NCBI GenBank assembly: GCA_030144965.1
Contig: JAMPUU010000017.1
Span: 124,001 to 188,000 of the forward strand
Origin: Nitrospira sp. BO4
GTDB taxonomy: Bacteria; Nitrospirota; Nitrospiria; Nitrospirales; Nitrospiraceae
Reading direction: 5' to 3'
Length of the DNA stretch: 64,000 nucleotides
In this document: positions 1 through 8,559 of the stretch, piece after piece
Position numbering within the stretch: position 1 is the first letter of the stretch
How the letters are laid out: every line of letters starts with the position of its first letter
Made by a program: the position numbers and the translations under genes
Notes under the pieces: generated by a model
The model's database searches: none
Told to the model about the DNA's origin: nothing
Seen by the model: the letters and a program-made list of their open reading frames with translations, nothing else

Positions 1-250
1 CGCCGCGCTGATCGCGGCTCGTCTGCAGCCCAAGTGTCTTGGTTACATGATTGCCTCCCATCGATCTGCGGAGTGCGGGCATCAGGTATTGCTCGACCAT
101 CTCGGATTGAAGCCGCTGCTAGATCTGAATCTACGGCTGGGTGAGGGGACTGGCGCTTGTTTGGCCATGAATCTGATGTGTGCCGCCATCAAGATCATGA
201 CCGAAATGGCCACGTTCGGCGAGGCCGGTGTGTCGGAGCGTCGAGCATGA
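1..250 (+). CDS. cobT: CobT, nicotinate-nucleotide-dimethylbenzimidazole phosphoribosyltransferase (3' end only)
   Basis: Only the last 82 codons lie in the window; the reading frame is open from base 2. CobT makes alpha-ribazole phosphate, the lower-ligand precursor of cobalamin, from nicotinate mononucleotide and dimethylbenzimidazole. The conserved C-terminal GEGTGA signature is visible near the end, followed by the usual helical tail. Its stop overlaps the start of cobS by 4 bases (ATGA), which points to translational coupling. The identification fits both the motif and the cobalamin genes that follow. The N-terminal part and any operon promoter or riboswitch lie upstream of the window. 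Confidence 0.9.
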   Translation, partial: AALIAARLQPKCLGYMIASHRSAECGHQVLLDHLGLKPLLDLNLRLGEGTGACLAMNLMCAAIKIMTEMATFGEAGVSERRA

Positions 251-1011
251 CAACGTTCGTTCGGCCTTTTCTATTCGCTTGGCATTTCTTGACCGCGGTT
301 CCGCTGAGCCGTCGTCATCATGAGCCGACCGCAACGGAGCTGGCTGCGTCAATGGCGTGGTATTCCACCGTGGGTCTCATGATCGGTGGCGCGCTGGCGT
401 TGGCGGACGCGGTACTGGCCAAACTGTTTGCCATGGAGGTCGTGAACGTATTGGTGATCGTGCTGCTCGTCGCGATAACTCGTGGATTACATCAAGACGG
501 ATTGGCGGATACGCTTGACGGTCTTGCCGGCGGCCGAACGCCGGCCGATCGTTTATCTATCATGCGTGATCCGAGGATCGGTGCGATTGGCGCGACTGGT
601 CTTTTCTTGTCGTTGATTCTCCGTTATGCGGCCTTGGCGGGGCTTCCGTCGTCACTCCGTATTCCAGCTCTCGTTTGCATGCCGGCCTTGGGCCGTTGGG
701 CCATGGTCACCTTAGCATGGCTCTCTCCCTACGCAAGAACAGAAGGCGGATTGGCCGCTCCATTCCTCGTGCATTTGTCCTGGTTTCACGTGTTGGGATC
801 GACCGTCGTCCTGGCCGTCGCGCTTGTTCTAGGCCTAGGCGCCCCTGCAACGATGATGGCGTTAATCGGATGCTGTGTCGTCATCGTTGCCATTCAGGCC
901 AGCTGTCGGGCTTTGTTCGGTGGCATCACGGGCGATACTCTGGGCGCCACGAATGAAGTCGTCGAGATCCTCTTCTTGCTCTTTCTCCCACTGTTGCTTG
1001 TCCTATCATGA
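247..1011 (+). CDS. cobS: CobS, adenosylcobinamide-GDP ribazoletransferase
   Basis: This 254-residue, strongly hydrophobic protein is the membrane enzyme that joins adenosylcobinamide-GDP to alpha-ribazole (phosphate), giving adenosylcobalamin (phosphate). The length matches the family. The signature [13 protein letters not shown] is present near residue 85, followed by RMRD-like [10 protein letters not shown]. Several membrane segments follow, including a hydrophobic C-terminus. I chose ATG 247 because it overlaps the cobT stop as ATGA and begins with the normal CobS N-terminus ([16 protein letters not shown]); a longer frame from 157 would run inside cobT. The 3' end overlaps cbiB by 4 bases. 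Confidence 0.93.
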   Translation: MTTFVRPFLFAWHFLTAVPLSRRHHEPTATELAASMAWYSTVGLMIGGALALADAVLAKLFAMEVVNVLVIVLLVAITRGLHQDGLADTLDGLAGGRTPADRLSIMRDPRIGAIGATGLFLSLILRYAALAGLPSSLRIPALVCMPALGRWAMVTLAWLSPYARTEGGLAAPFLVHLSWFHVLGSTVVLAVALVLGLGAPATMMALIGCCVVIVAIQASCRALFGGITGDTLGATNEVVEILFLLFLPLLLVLS

Positions 1012-1964
1012 CCGGCGGCGAATTGCTGCTCGCAGCGAGCATCGATGCCGTGGCAGGAGATCCTCGGTGGTTTCCACATCCCGTTCGTGGCATGGGGGCA
1101 GTGATTGCGTGGTACGACAGGTCTGTCAGAAAGATCTGTCGGAATCCGTATGCACTCCGCACAGGCGGTCTGCTGTTGGCGCTCGGGTTGCCGGCGTCTG
1201 TATTTTTCTTCACCCGCGAACTCATTGCGCTGACCGACCAGGTGACCTGGTGGCTGGGAAGCCTGGTGTCGGTCGGGCTTGCCTGGACGACGCTGGCGGG
1301 GCGCGATCTGTGGAATCATGTGTCGGCGGTAAGGGGACAACTGGAGCAGGGCAATCTCACCGAGGCTCGTCGAGCTGTCAGCCAAATCGTTGGTCGGGAT
1401 ACTGACCAACTCTCAGAGGAGGAGATTGTTCGCGCGTCGATTGAAACCGTGGCGGAAAGCACGAGCGATGGAATTATCGCACCGTTGTTCTATCTGATGA
1501 TGGGAGGCGCTCCGCTGGCTCTTGCGTACAAGGCCGTGAATACATTGGATTCGATGATCGGCCACAAAGACGAACGGTACGTCGATTTTGGCTGGGCCTC
1601 CGCCCGGCTCGATGACATTGCCAACTGGATTCCAGCCCGCCTGTCCGCCGTCCTTCTTCTCCTTGCGGCTGGTTTAGTCACGGGTCAGGGTGATCGCGTG
1701 AGCGCCGGGTGGCGTGCGCTTTGCCGTGACGGCGGCAAGCACCCAAGTCCGAACAGCGGACAACCGGAGGCGGCGATGGCCGGGTCCTTGGGAGTTCAAC
1801 TGGGAGGAGTCAATTACTACGGGGGAGTACCAGATGAACGACCTGTCATCGGAATACCTGGACGTCGGCCTCTGGTGAAGGACCTCGTGATCGCATCTCG
1901 TATCATGATCGTCGCGTGTCTCTTGGGCGTGATTCTGACGGTAGGAACGGTATGGCTCGTCTGA
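1008..1964 (+). CDS. cbiB: CbiB/CobD, adenosylcobinamide-phosphate synthase
   Basis: This 318-residue polytopic membrane protein is the CbiB family amide-forming enzyme, which attaches (R)-1-amino-2-propanol phosphate to adenosylcobyric acid. The N-terminus IDAVAGDPRWFPHPVRGMG and the central ETVAESTSDGIIAPLFY and NTLDSMIGHKDERY motifs are typical of the family. It overlaps cobS by 4 bases. The next gene, which makes its amine substrate, starts 13 bases before its stop. The pairing with the threonine-phosphate decarboxylase is functionally direct. CbiB is probably an inner-membrane enzyme working beside CobS. Confidence 0.94.
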   Translation: MTGGELLLAASIDAVAGDPRWFPHPVRGMGAVIAWYDRSVRKICRNPYALRTGGLLLALGLPASVFFFTRELIALTDQVTWWLGSLVSVGLAWTTLAGRDLWNHVSAVRGQLEQGNLTEARRAVSQIVGRDTDQLSEEEIVRASIETVAESTSDGIIAPLFYLMMGGAPLALAYKAVNTLDSMIGHKDERYVDFGWASARLDDIANWIPARLSAVLLLLAAGLVTGQGDRVSAGWRALCRDGGKHPSPNSGQPEAAMAGSLGVQLGGVNYYGGVPDERPVIGIPGRRPLVKDLVIASRIMIVACLLGVILTVGTVWLV

Positions 1965-3067
1965 AAAGTCCAATCCATGGCGGCAATGTTTACGCGGCGT
2001 CGCGTGAACTTGGCCATGACATCACGAAACTCATCGACTTCAGCGCCAGTATCAACCCGTTAGGTCCTTCGCCGCATGTCTGGCGCGCAATCGTCAACGC
2101 TCGCCATCTGTTACGTCACTATCCCGACCCGGATTGTTGGGATCTCCGCCAGACACTGGCCAGATACTGGCAAACAACTCCGGAACGGATCGTGATAGGA
2201 AATGGATCGACGGAATTGATCGATGCGCTTCCTCGCGCACTCAGCATTCGTCATCTCCTGATTGCGCAGCCCACTTTCTCGGAATATGCCGCATCGATGG
2301 CGCGAGCCGGAGGGTGTGTGGATGCTGTCTATGCGAAGCGTCGGGAGCAATACGCGCAACCGATCGATGCCTTGTGTCGTGTCATGGAGAAACGGCGGAG
2401 CACATCCAAGACCGTCGACGGAGTCATGCTCTGCAATCCCAATAGTCCAAGCGGGCAAACCTGTTCCATCGATGATGTCCGGCGGTTGGCACGTATTGCG
2501 CAGCGCCGAGGGATTTGGTTGGTCATAGACGAAGCATTTGCCGATTATTGCCCGGAGCGATCATTTCTTCCAGAGGCCGCTTCGTGGCCTCGTGTCGTCA
2601 TCTTGCGCAGCATCACCAAGTTTTACGCCTTGCCCGGACTGCGGATTGGATATGCGGTGGCTGCGCCTTCAGTGATTCAATCCTTCCGTAAGCAGATTTC
2701 GACGTGGTCCGTGAATGCGATGGGACAAGTGGCTGCGCTCGCCGCGGTAAATGACCGGGCTCACGCGCGAAAGAGCGTTCGGTTCATGACGAGAGAACGG
2801 AAACGGTTCAGAAACCTGCTTGCCGCCCTGCCCGGCTGTTCAGTGATGCCGACGTATGCCAACTATTTCCTTGTGGAATTACCACGTGGATGGCGGTCAC
2901 GTGAAATGGCCGAACCGTTGCGGGTCGAAGGGCTCTTGGTTCGCGACTGTTCTGTTATTCCAGGAATGAACTCCCATTCCATTCGCGTTGCCGTACGCTC
3001 TCGACAAGAGAATGACCGGCTCATCCAAGCCTTGTCGAAGCTGCTTCACCAAGAAAAGTTGCGATGA
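1952..3067 (+). CDS. cobD: L-threonine-O-3-phosphate decarboxylase (CobD/CobC family, PLP)
   Basis: This 371-residue fold-type I PLP enzyme belongs to the histidinol-phosphate-aminotransferase-like group. It decarboxylates L-threonine phosphate to aminopropanol phosphate for CbiB. The N-terminal HGGNVYAASRELG and INPLGPSP motifs are characteristic of the cobalamin branch. The PLP lysine is Lys223 in SITKFYALPGLRIGY, and the Asn of CNPNSPSG is also present. I chose ATG 1952 because AGGAA sits just upstream and the protein then starts at the canonical position; it overlaps cbiB by 13 bases. HisC-type activity is the main alternative but is unlikely in this operon. Confidence 0.9.
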   Translation: MARLKSPIHGGNVYAASRELGHDITKLIDFSASINPLGPSPHVWRAIVNARHLLRHYPDPDCWDLRQTLARYWQTTPERIVIGNGSTELIDALPRALSIRHLLIAQPTFSEYAASMARAGGCVDAVYAKRREQYAQPIDALCRVMEKRRSTSKTVDGVMLCNPNSPSGQTCSIDDVRRLARIAQRRGIWLVIDEAFADYCPERSFLPEAASWPRVVILRSITKFYALPGLRIGYAVAAPSVIQSFRKQISTWSVNAMGQVAALAAVNDRAHARKSVRFMTRERKRFRNLLAALPGCSVMPTYANYFLVELPRGWRSREMAEPLRVEGLLVRDCSVIPGMNSHSIRVAVRSRQENDRLIQALSKLLHQEKLR

Positions 3068-3780
3068 AGGGAACTTCGACACGCGTCCGTACCCAATATC
3101 AAGTGATTGGCCCCACACTCGTGATCAGTCTCGGAGGCCGAAGGCGTGTGCTGTCGTCTGCCCCGCAAGGTGGAGGGTTCAGTCCGGCTTCCCACATTCT
3201 CAACCATCAAGTTGAAACGAGGCCCGGTTCGAATGGGCCCTTTCCTGATCCGGCGCGCTATCTGCGAAAGTTGGCCACTCAACTTGGGGTTGCTCCGGGA
3301 ACGATCGGGTTGATGACTGCAGTACCGATGACGCAATTAGTCATGGCTCGAGCTGCAGCGGGGCGGCTCTGGGTGGAATGTTTTGCCACCGTTGGAGTGA
3401 CGAATGCAGTTCGGGCCGGGGACTGGCCGCTGCGCCGCATTCATCGAAGGGAAACATCCAGACCCGGAACGATCAATCTCATCATCGTCACGAACGGGAG
3501 TCTTTCAGGCGCTGCTATGGTCGGCGCGGTGCAGGTTGCCACCGAGGCCAAGACGGGTGTCCTGCGCGATCATGGGGTGCCGACGTGGGAGGGCCGGTCC
3601 GGTGCGACCGGGACCGGCACGGATGCGGTCGTGATTGCGTGTCAGGCGCGCGGGCTAGGACCTCCGCATATGTATAGTGGCACTCACACGATCATGGGTG
3701 TGCTGGTCGGGCGAGTGGTGGCTGATTGCGTCTCTCGCGGTTTAGCCAAGGCAAAGCAGTGGCAAAGGAACCATCGATGA
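3064..3780 (+). CDS. cbiZ: CbiZ, adenosylcobinamide amidohydrolase
   Basis: This 238-residue protein matches the CbiZ amidohydrolase family. CbiZ removes the aminopropanol side chain from adenosylcobinamide, returning it to adenosylcobyric acid so that salvaged corrinoids can be rebuilt. Visible family features are LSSAPQGGG and SHILNHQV near residues 35-55, TAVPMTQLV near 85, and the glycine-rich GRSGATGTGTDAVVIA near 180. It overlaps cobD and cobQ by 4 bases each. Its place between de novo synthesis genes suggests that salvage and synthesis are expressed together. Confidence 0.85.
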   Translation: MKGTSTRVRTQYQVIGPTLVISLGGRRRVLSSAPQGGGFSPASHILNHQVETRPGSNGPFPDPARYLRKLATQLGVAPGTIGLMTAVPMTQLVMARAAAGRLWVECFATVGVTNAVRAGDWPLRRIHRRETSRPGTINLIIVTNGSLSGAAMVGAVQVATEAKTGVLRDHGVPTWEGRSGATGTGTDAVVIACQARGLGPPHMYSGTHTIMGVLVGRVVADCVSRGLAKAKQWQRNHR

Positions 3781-5318
3781 AGGCACGCGCTCTCGCGGTG
3801 CTCGGTACAGGGTCAGATGTGGGCAAAAGCCTGATCACGGCCGGCCTGTGCCGATTGCTGTATCGGACCGGTGCGCGTGTCGCGCCGTTCAAAGCCCAAA
3901 ACATGTCGTTGAATTCGTTCGTCACTCCCGCCGGCTCTGAAATCGGAAGAGCTCAAGCGTTGCAGGCGGAGGCCTGCGGGATTCCGCCCCATGTCGATAT
4001 GAACCCGATTCTCCTCAAGCCGGAGTTCGACGACTGCTCGCAGGTCGTCGTGCTTGGAAAAGTGTTCGCGAAGCAGAAGGCATCGTCGTATTTCGAGGGT
4101 CGGCGGACGCTCTGGACTGTCGTTGAAGAGAGTTATGCTCGGTTGGCGAGCCGATACGAAGCGATCGTGATTGAAGGCGCGGGCAGCGCGGCGGAAGTCA
4201 ATCTCCGGGAGCGCGATCTGGTCAATTGGCCTGTCGTGAAGTTGGCTGATGCCAAAGTGCTCCTGGTGGCGGATATCGATCGGGGCGGGGTATTTGCTCA
4301 AGTGCTTGGAACATTGGATCTGTTGGAGGCAGAGGAGCGCGCGAGAGTCTGCGGGGTTATTATCAACAAATTCCGTGGCGACGCGACGTTATTCGACGAT
4401 GGCGTGCAATTCTTGGAGTCCCGAGGCGGGATCCCGGTGTTGGGTGTGGTCCCGTTTCTTCGTGATCTCGTGCTCGATCAGGAAGATAGTCTTGACCTCG
4501 TCCGTCATGGAGCAACCAATTTTTCGACTGACCGGATCAACATCGCGGTGATTTTGTTGCCGCACATGAGCAACTTTACTGATTTCAATGCGTTGGGGGC
4601 CGAGGGGGATGTTGCGTTGAAGTATGCCGCTTCGCCATCGAATCTCATCGATGCGGACGTGGTGATCATTCCAGGGAGCAAGAATACGTTGGCGGACTTG
4701 TCTTTCTTGCAAAAGAAAGGCTATGGGTCAGCACTCGATGATCATGTGCATGGTCGGCGAGAACTGATCGGTATCTGCGGTGGCTATCAGATGCTTGGCC
4801 GACAGATATCGGATCCTCATGAAGTTGAACAGGGCGGTACGAGTTATGGACTGGGCTACCTGAATACGGAGACGGAGCTCACGCAGACCAAGCGGACCGC
4901 GCAAGTGGAAGCTCACCCGACGCACGCCCTTGTGGGTGATCATAGTGTGGTCCGCGGGTATCACATTCACATGGGCGTCACGCTGCGCGGAAATGAAAGT
5001 CCGTGTTTTAGAGTCAGCCGATATGTAGCATCGAATGGGGAGACTCAATCATCGCCCGCTCCGAAGGAGGAAGTATTCGATGGAGCGATCCGGAATGATG
5101 GCCTTGTGTGGGGCACGTACATCCACGGTGTATTTGATGAATCTGGGTTTCGCCGAGCCTGGCTCAATCGTGCTCGCACGAGAAAAGGGCTTCCTCCACT
5201 TGAAGAATTCACGTCAGCGGTTGTGACGGATCGACTAGCCGGAGAACTTGATCGGTGGGCTGATCATTTGTCCCATCACCTCGATGTCTCTCGCCTCGGC
5301 GAATATTTTCACCCATAA
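3777..5318 (+). CDS. cobQ: CobQ/CbiP, cobyric acid synthase
   Basis: This 513-residue glutamine-dependent amidotransferase amidates four side chains of adenosylcobyrinic acid a,c-diamide. The N-terminal dethiobiotin-synthetase-like ATPase shows GTGSDVGKS at residues 8-16. The C-terminal triad-type glutaminase domain shows ELIGICGGYQMLG with nucleophile Cys334, and TYIHGVFD carries the catalytic His. The start at 3777 is the ATGA overlap with cbiZ. It is the last gene of the cobalamin operon; a 316-base gap follows. Confidence 0.95.
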   Translation: MKARALAVLGTGSDVGKSLITAGLCRLLYRTGARVAPFKAQNMSLNSFVTPAGSEIGRAQALQAEACGIPPHVDMNPILLKPEFDDCSQVVVLGKVFAKQKASSYFEGRRTLWTVVEESYARLASRYEAIVIEGAGSAAEVNLRERDLVNWPVVKLADAKVLLVADIDRGGVFAQVLGTLDLLEAEERARVCGVIINKFRGDATLFDDGVQFLESRGGIPVLGVVPFLRDLVLDQEDSLDLVRHGATNFSTDRINIAVILLPHMSNFTDFNALGAEGDVALKYAASPSNLIDADVVIIPGSKNTLADLSFLQKKGYGSALDDHVHGRRELIGICGGYQMLGRQISDPHEVEQGGTSYGLGYLNTETELTQTKRTAQVEAHPTHALVGDHSVVRGYHIHMGVTLRGNESPCFRVSRYVASNGETQSSPAPKEEVFDGAIRNDGLVWGTYIHGVFDESGFRRAWLNRARTRKGLPPLEEFTSAVVTDRLAGELDRWADHLSHHLDVSRLGEYFHP

Positions 5319-5356
5319 ATGCCTCTGCTCGACAAGGCATCCTGCCTATCATCAAT

Positions 5357-5380
5357 GTAGTTGATTATCACTACGTTTTT
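5357..5380 (+). terminator. Possible weak terminator after cobQ
   Basis: GTAGT (5357-5361) and ACTAC (5370-5374) can pair around an 8-base loop and are followed by GTTTTT. The 5-bp stem is short, so the call is tentative. Its place 39 bases after the cobQ stop fits. Confidence 0.3.
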
Positions 5381-5395
5381 ACTGATTTAGGCATC

Positions 5396-5435
5396 AATAT
5401 CGGCTTCAATTTTCGCATGGAGCGATGCCGATATT
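5396..5435. repeat. Perfect 9-bp inverted repeat upstream of the chemosensory cluster
   Basis: AATATCGGC (5396-5404) is matched exactly by GCCGATATT (5427-5435) across 22 bases. No T-run follows. It could be a hairpin in a leader or an operator; the sequence does not decide. Confidence 0.45.
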
Positions 5436-5634
5436 CAGCGTTTTCTTGCCATCCATCAACAAGTCGTTACACTGCATGGGACAGCATGATTCGACGATGT
5501 GGGGATGAGAAAACGTGCCTTGGGTACGAGCGATGAGGCAGGTGCAGGCAATGGATTGATCTGCGCGATCAGTGTGGTGAGGCCGATGCGCTGAGAACAG
5601 CCTGAGAGTCCATTGAAAGGAGAGGAAAGGCGTT

Positions 5635-5997
5635 ATGAGCAAAATCGTGGTCGTCGATGATTCATATGCAGAACTGCAGCTTATCGAGTCATATCTCAAG
5701 GCTGCCCACCATACCGTCCTGTCGTTCTCAACCGCAGACGGTTTGGAAGATAAGATCGCCTCTGAGAAGCCGGACCTCATTGTCTTGGACGTGGTGATGC
5801 CGGGTCGGAACGGATTTCAGGCGTGCCGGGATTTGAAGAATGATGCTCGATTCAAGAACATCCCGATCGTGCTGTGCACCTCGAAGGGACAGGAAAGCGA
5901 TAAATTCTGGGGGCAGCAACAAGGAGCCAACGGTCACGTCGTAAAACCCTTCAAATCGGAAGACCTTCTGCAGGCGGTGAAGCTAGCGCTTGGCTGA
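5635..5997 (+). CDS. CheY-like single-domain response regulator (PilG/PilH-like)
   Basis: This 120-residue protein is a stand-alone receiver domain. The acidic pocket VVVDDS (residues 5-10), phosphoacceptor Asp52 in LVLDVVMPG-like context, Thr near residue 83 (LCTSKGQ) and Lys104 (VVKPF) are all intact. The GANGHVVKPF ending resembles twitching-motility regulators PilG/PilH. A very strong Shine-Dalgarno (GGAGAGGAAAGG) precedes the ATG. It is the first gene of a + strand cluster with CheW, MCP and CheA genes, so it probably receives phosphate from the hybrid CheA at 8560. Confidence 0.88.
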   Translation: MSKIVVVDDSYAELQLIESYLKAAHHTVLSFSTADGLEDKIASEKPDLIVLDVVMPGRNGFQACRDLKNDARFKNIPIVLCTSKGQESDKFWGQQQGANGHVVKPFKSEDLLQAVKLALG

Positions 5998-6012
5998 GTG
6001 AGCTGATGATGC

Positions 6013-6603
6013 ATGGGCCGGGAGACGATGGATCCACTCTGTAACTTACCCCAGCTTAGCCCAGACGCAACACTGGAGCAGGCAAGATCGACAGGTACCT
6101 TGAGAGTCTGCCTGATCACACTGGGAGGAAGAAGCTTTGCCATAGACCTAGGCCACGTTCGTGAAGTCTTCAAACTTGAGTCGATCACGCCGGTGCCCGG
6201 CATGCCCGCAACGCTGGTTGGCGTCGCCAATCTACGCGGGACCATTATCCCCCTGGCCGATTTACGGTCGACTTTGGGTACATCTATTATGGCGGACGTC
6301 CAAAAATATGCGGTGATCGTACGACATGGCGCTCAACAAGTCGGTATCCTGATCGACGAGGTGCCCGAAATCCGCACCATCGATATTGACGACCTGTCGT
6401 CCCCATCGGTCCGTGATGCGGCTGTCGATCATCCGTTTCTTTCCAGGTTGTTCAAAGCCGAAAACAACGTGAGGGGCATGCTGGAAGTGTCGCGATTGCT
6501 GGCCTCGGTGGAGGAAGTGAGCGGCGACGCTCGTGTGTCCGTGCACGGTAAGCATGACGGGAGCGATGGCGCGACCGGCACCGGATCGTATCTCGGGCGG
6601 TGA
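6013..6603 (+). CDS. CheW-like adaptor (PilI-like)
   Basis: This 196-residue protein contains one CheW domain at about residues 28-165. It shows the typical strands [22 protein letters not shown] and the loop [16 protein letters not shown]. CheW proteins couple receptors to CheA at the inner membrane. The start is uncertain: ATG 6013 has no ribosome binding site, whereas ATG 6028 has GGGAG close upstream, so the protein may be five residues shorter. The C-terminal 30 residues are charged and glycine-rich, and probably disordered. Its place before the MCP matches pilI-pilJ order in Pil-Chp systems. Confidence 0.87.
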   Translation: MGRETMDPLCNLPQLSPDATLEQARSTGTLRVCLITLGGRSFAIDLGHVREVFKLESITPVPGMPATLVGVANLRGTIIPLADLRSTLGTSIMADVQKYAVIVRHGAQQVGILIDEVPEIRTIDIDDLSSPSVRDAAVDHPFLSRLFKAENNVRGMLEVSRLLASVEEVSGDARVSVHGKHDGSDGATGTGSYLGR

Positions 6604-6617
6604 GGAGGAGGGAAGTC

Positions 6618-8507
6618 ATGGCGAAGCAAGGTAGGGCACGGAAGTGGTCGATCATGGCATGGTTCAAGAACCTGAGAACCTTGCCCAAGCTCCTGATTGG
6701 GTTCTCTGTGATTATTATGGGCATGATGGGAATCGGTCTGATCGGCTTGTTGGGGCTCGATCGGCTCAAAGGCGAACTGCGGTCCATCTATGATGAATCA
6801 ACGGTGGGAGTTTCCAATGCCGCCGTCAGCAGCACCAATCTCAGCCTCTACCACAATGCGCTCTTGAGCGTCGCACATCAAACGCAGAAGGTCGATTTTG
6901 ACGAGGCGATCCTCCCGCTCACTGAATTGAAGAGGAGGACTCTTAGACCTCTTGAGACCTACCGACCATCCGCCACGCACGAGACTTTGGACGGCCGTCG
7001 TGACGGGCAGGAGTTGGACGTTCTCCTGTTCACCTTGAGAGAGTATTTTGCCGCCGCTGAAAGTGCGGTCGGGGCCTTCAACGACAGTTTTGATCCTTCC
7101 CTCACGAATGAGCAAAAGCAGTCGATGCGAGAGTTGGGCAACACAGTGCTGTCCAGCGAAGTGGCCTTTTGGCATGGCCGCGCGATATGGCGTTTCCAAT
7201 GGCTGACGGGACTCATTCAGGACCTTGCGCGGGAATTGAACAACCGTGGACAGGAAGCGGCTGCCTATCTGAGCAACGTGATGTTGGGGGGAGCCATTTT
7301 AGCTCTGGTCTTGGCCATCACCATCGGGTACTTCCTGGCCCGCAGTATCGTCAAAGACATCATTCATGTGGCCGATGTCGCCACACAGGCGGCCGCAGGA
7401 AATCTTCAGGCTCGAGCAAGGCTTGAAAGCGACGATGAAGTGGGCCATATGGCCAAGGCATTCAACATCATGTTGGATCGGATCACGGCTCTGGTGTCGA
7501 CGGAAGAAGAGCGGGATATGATGCAAAAGCGTCTGGTGCAATTCCTGGTACTCGTGTCCGATGTCGGAAAGGGAGACTTGACCAAGCGAGGTGAGGTGAC
7601 GGCGGACATGTTCGGTAACTTGGCCGACGGCTTCAACCTGATGATCCAGCGGTTCGCGCAATTGATGAAGCAAGTGAGAGAATCGGCCGAGCGTGTGAAC
7701 CGATCCGCCGGAGCGTTGCGTGACAATGCCGGGCAGATGGCCGGAACCGCCAAGCATCAAGCCGATGAGTCGATGAAGACGCTCGGCGCGGTGGAACAGC
7801 TGACCGTTTCGATGCGCCAAGTGGCGGAAACGGCGGAGGCCTCATCCGAATCGGCCCGCCAGGTTTTGAAAGCCACTGAAAACGGAGGCATTGCGGTGCA
7901 GGAAACCGTGCAGGATATGCAGCGCATTCGATCGGCGGTTCAACGCATGTCGAAGCAGGTCAAAGCCCTGGGAGATCGGTCGCTGGAAATTTCGCAAATC
8001 GTGTCGACCATCCGAGACATCGCGAATCAGACCAACCTGTTGGCGCTGAATGCCGCCATTGAGGCTGCCGGTGCCGGGGAAGCGGGCGCCCGTTTCGCGG
8101 TTGTCGCCGATCAGGTCCGGAAACTCGCCGAAAGTTCGACCCAGGCGACACGCGAAGTCGCTGATCTGGTCAAGGTGATTCAGAGCGAGACGCAACATGC
8201 CGTCGTGTCGATGGAACACGAAACCCAGGCGGTGGAAGCCGGATCGGCTTCCGCTCTCCGAACCGGAGATGTGTTTAAGGAAATTTCGACGATCGCCCAA
8301 CGATCTGCGGAACTTGCCCAAAGTATCGCATCGGCCGCAGCCAATCAAACGGCTTCGACAGACCAGGTCGGCCGTTCGATCAAAGACTTCACCGGCGGTG
8401 CCGTGGCAACACAAAAGGCCACCGATTCAGCTCGAGCGACTGTGGAAGACATGGTGAAATTGGCCGAAAGTCTGACGGCATCGGTATCTCAGTTCAAGCT
8501 GGTCTGA
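6618..8507 (+). CDS. Methyl-accepting chemotaxis protein (PilJ-like)
   Basis: This 629-residue transmembrane receptor has TM1 near residues 20-45 and a helical periplasmic domain of about 170 residues. TM2 lies near 220-241, followed by two HAMP-like segments (RSIVKDI onward, and a second near [11 protein letters not shown]) and a long cytoplasmic signalling coiled coil. The tip motif [20 protein letters not shown] is close to the MCP consensus. ATG 6618 is chosen because GAGGAGGAGGGAA lies immediately upstream; an in-frame GTG at 6600 would place this site inside the gene. No CheR-docking pentapeptide is seen at the C-terminus. The double HAMP and gene order favour PilJ. Confidence 0.9.
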   Translation: MAKQGRARKWSIMAWFKNLRTLPKLLIGFSVIIMGMMGIGLIGLLGLDRLKGELRSIYDESTVGVSNAAVSSTNLSLYHNALLSVAHQTQKVDFDEAILPLTELKRRTLRPLETYRPSATHETLDGRRDGQELDVLLFTLREYFAAAESAVGAFNDSFDPSLTNEQKQSMRELGNTVLSSEVAFWHGRAIWRFQWLTGLIQDLARELNNRGQEAAAYLSNVMLGGAILALVLAITIGYFLARSIVKDIIHVADVATQAAAGNLQARARLESDDEVGHMAKAFNIMLDRITALVSTEEERDMMQKRLVQFLVLVSDVGKGDLTKRGEVTADMFGNLADGFNLMIQRFAQLMKQVRESAERVNRSAGALRDNAGQMAGTAKHQADESMKTLGAVEQLTVSMRQVAETAEASSESARQVLKATENGGIAVQETVQDMQRIRSAVQRMSKQVKALGDRSLEISQIVSTIRDIANQTNLLALNAAIEAAGAGEAGARFAVVADQVRKLAESSTQATREVADLVKVIQSETQHAVVSMEHETQAVEAGSASALRTGDVFKEISTIAQRSAELAQSIASAAANQTASTDQVGRSIKDFTGGAVATQKATDSARATVEDMVKLAESLTASVSQFKLV

Positions 8508-8559
8508 GGGTCTACGACACCGGCTGAATCAGGGAACGCCATGAGCTGAAGAGGCACCG

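Larger units (their letters stand above)
5319..5634. other. Intergenic region between cobalamin operon and chemosensory cluster
   Basis: No convincing gene is present. The stretch holds a weak hairpin followed by a T-run (5357-5380) and a perfect 9-base inverted repeat (5396-5435). A strong ribosome binding site (GGAGAGGAAAGG) lies just before the ATG at 5635. The promoter of the chemosensory cluster should lie here, but I cannot point to a clear -35/-10 pair. Confidence 0.5.

Noticed and set aside
1..250. Cobalamin riboswitch
   Set aside because: None is visible. The window starts inside cobT, and the operon leader would lie upstream.
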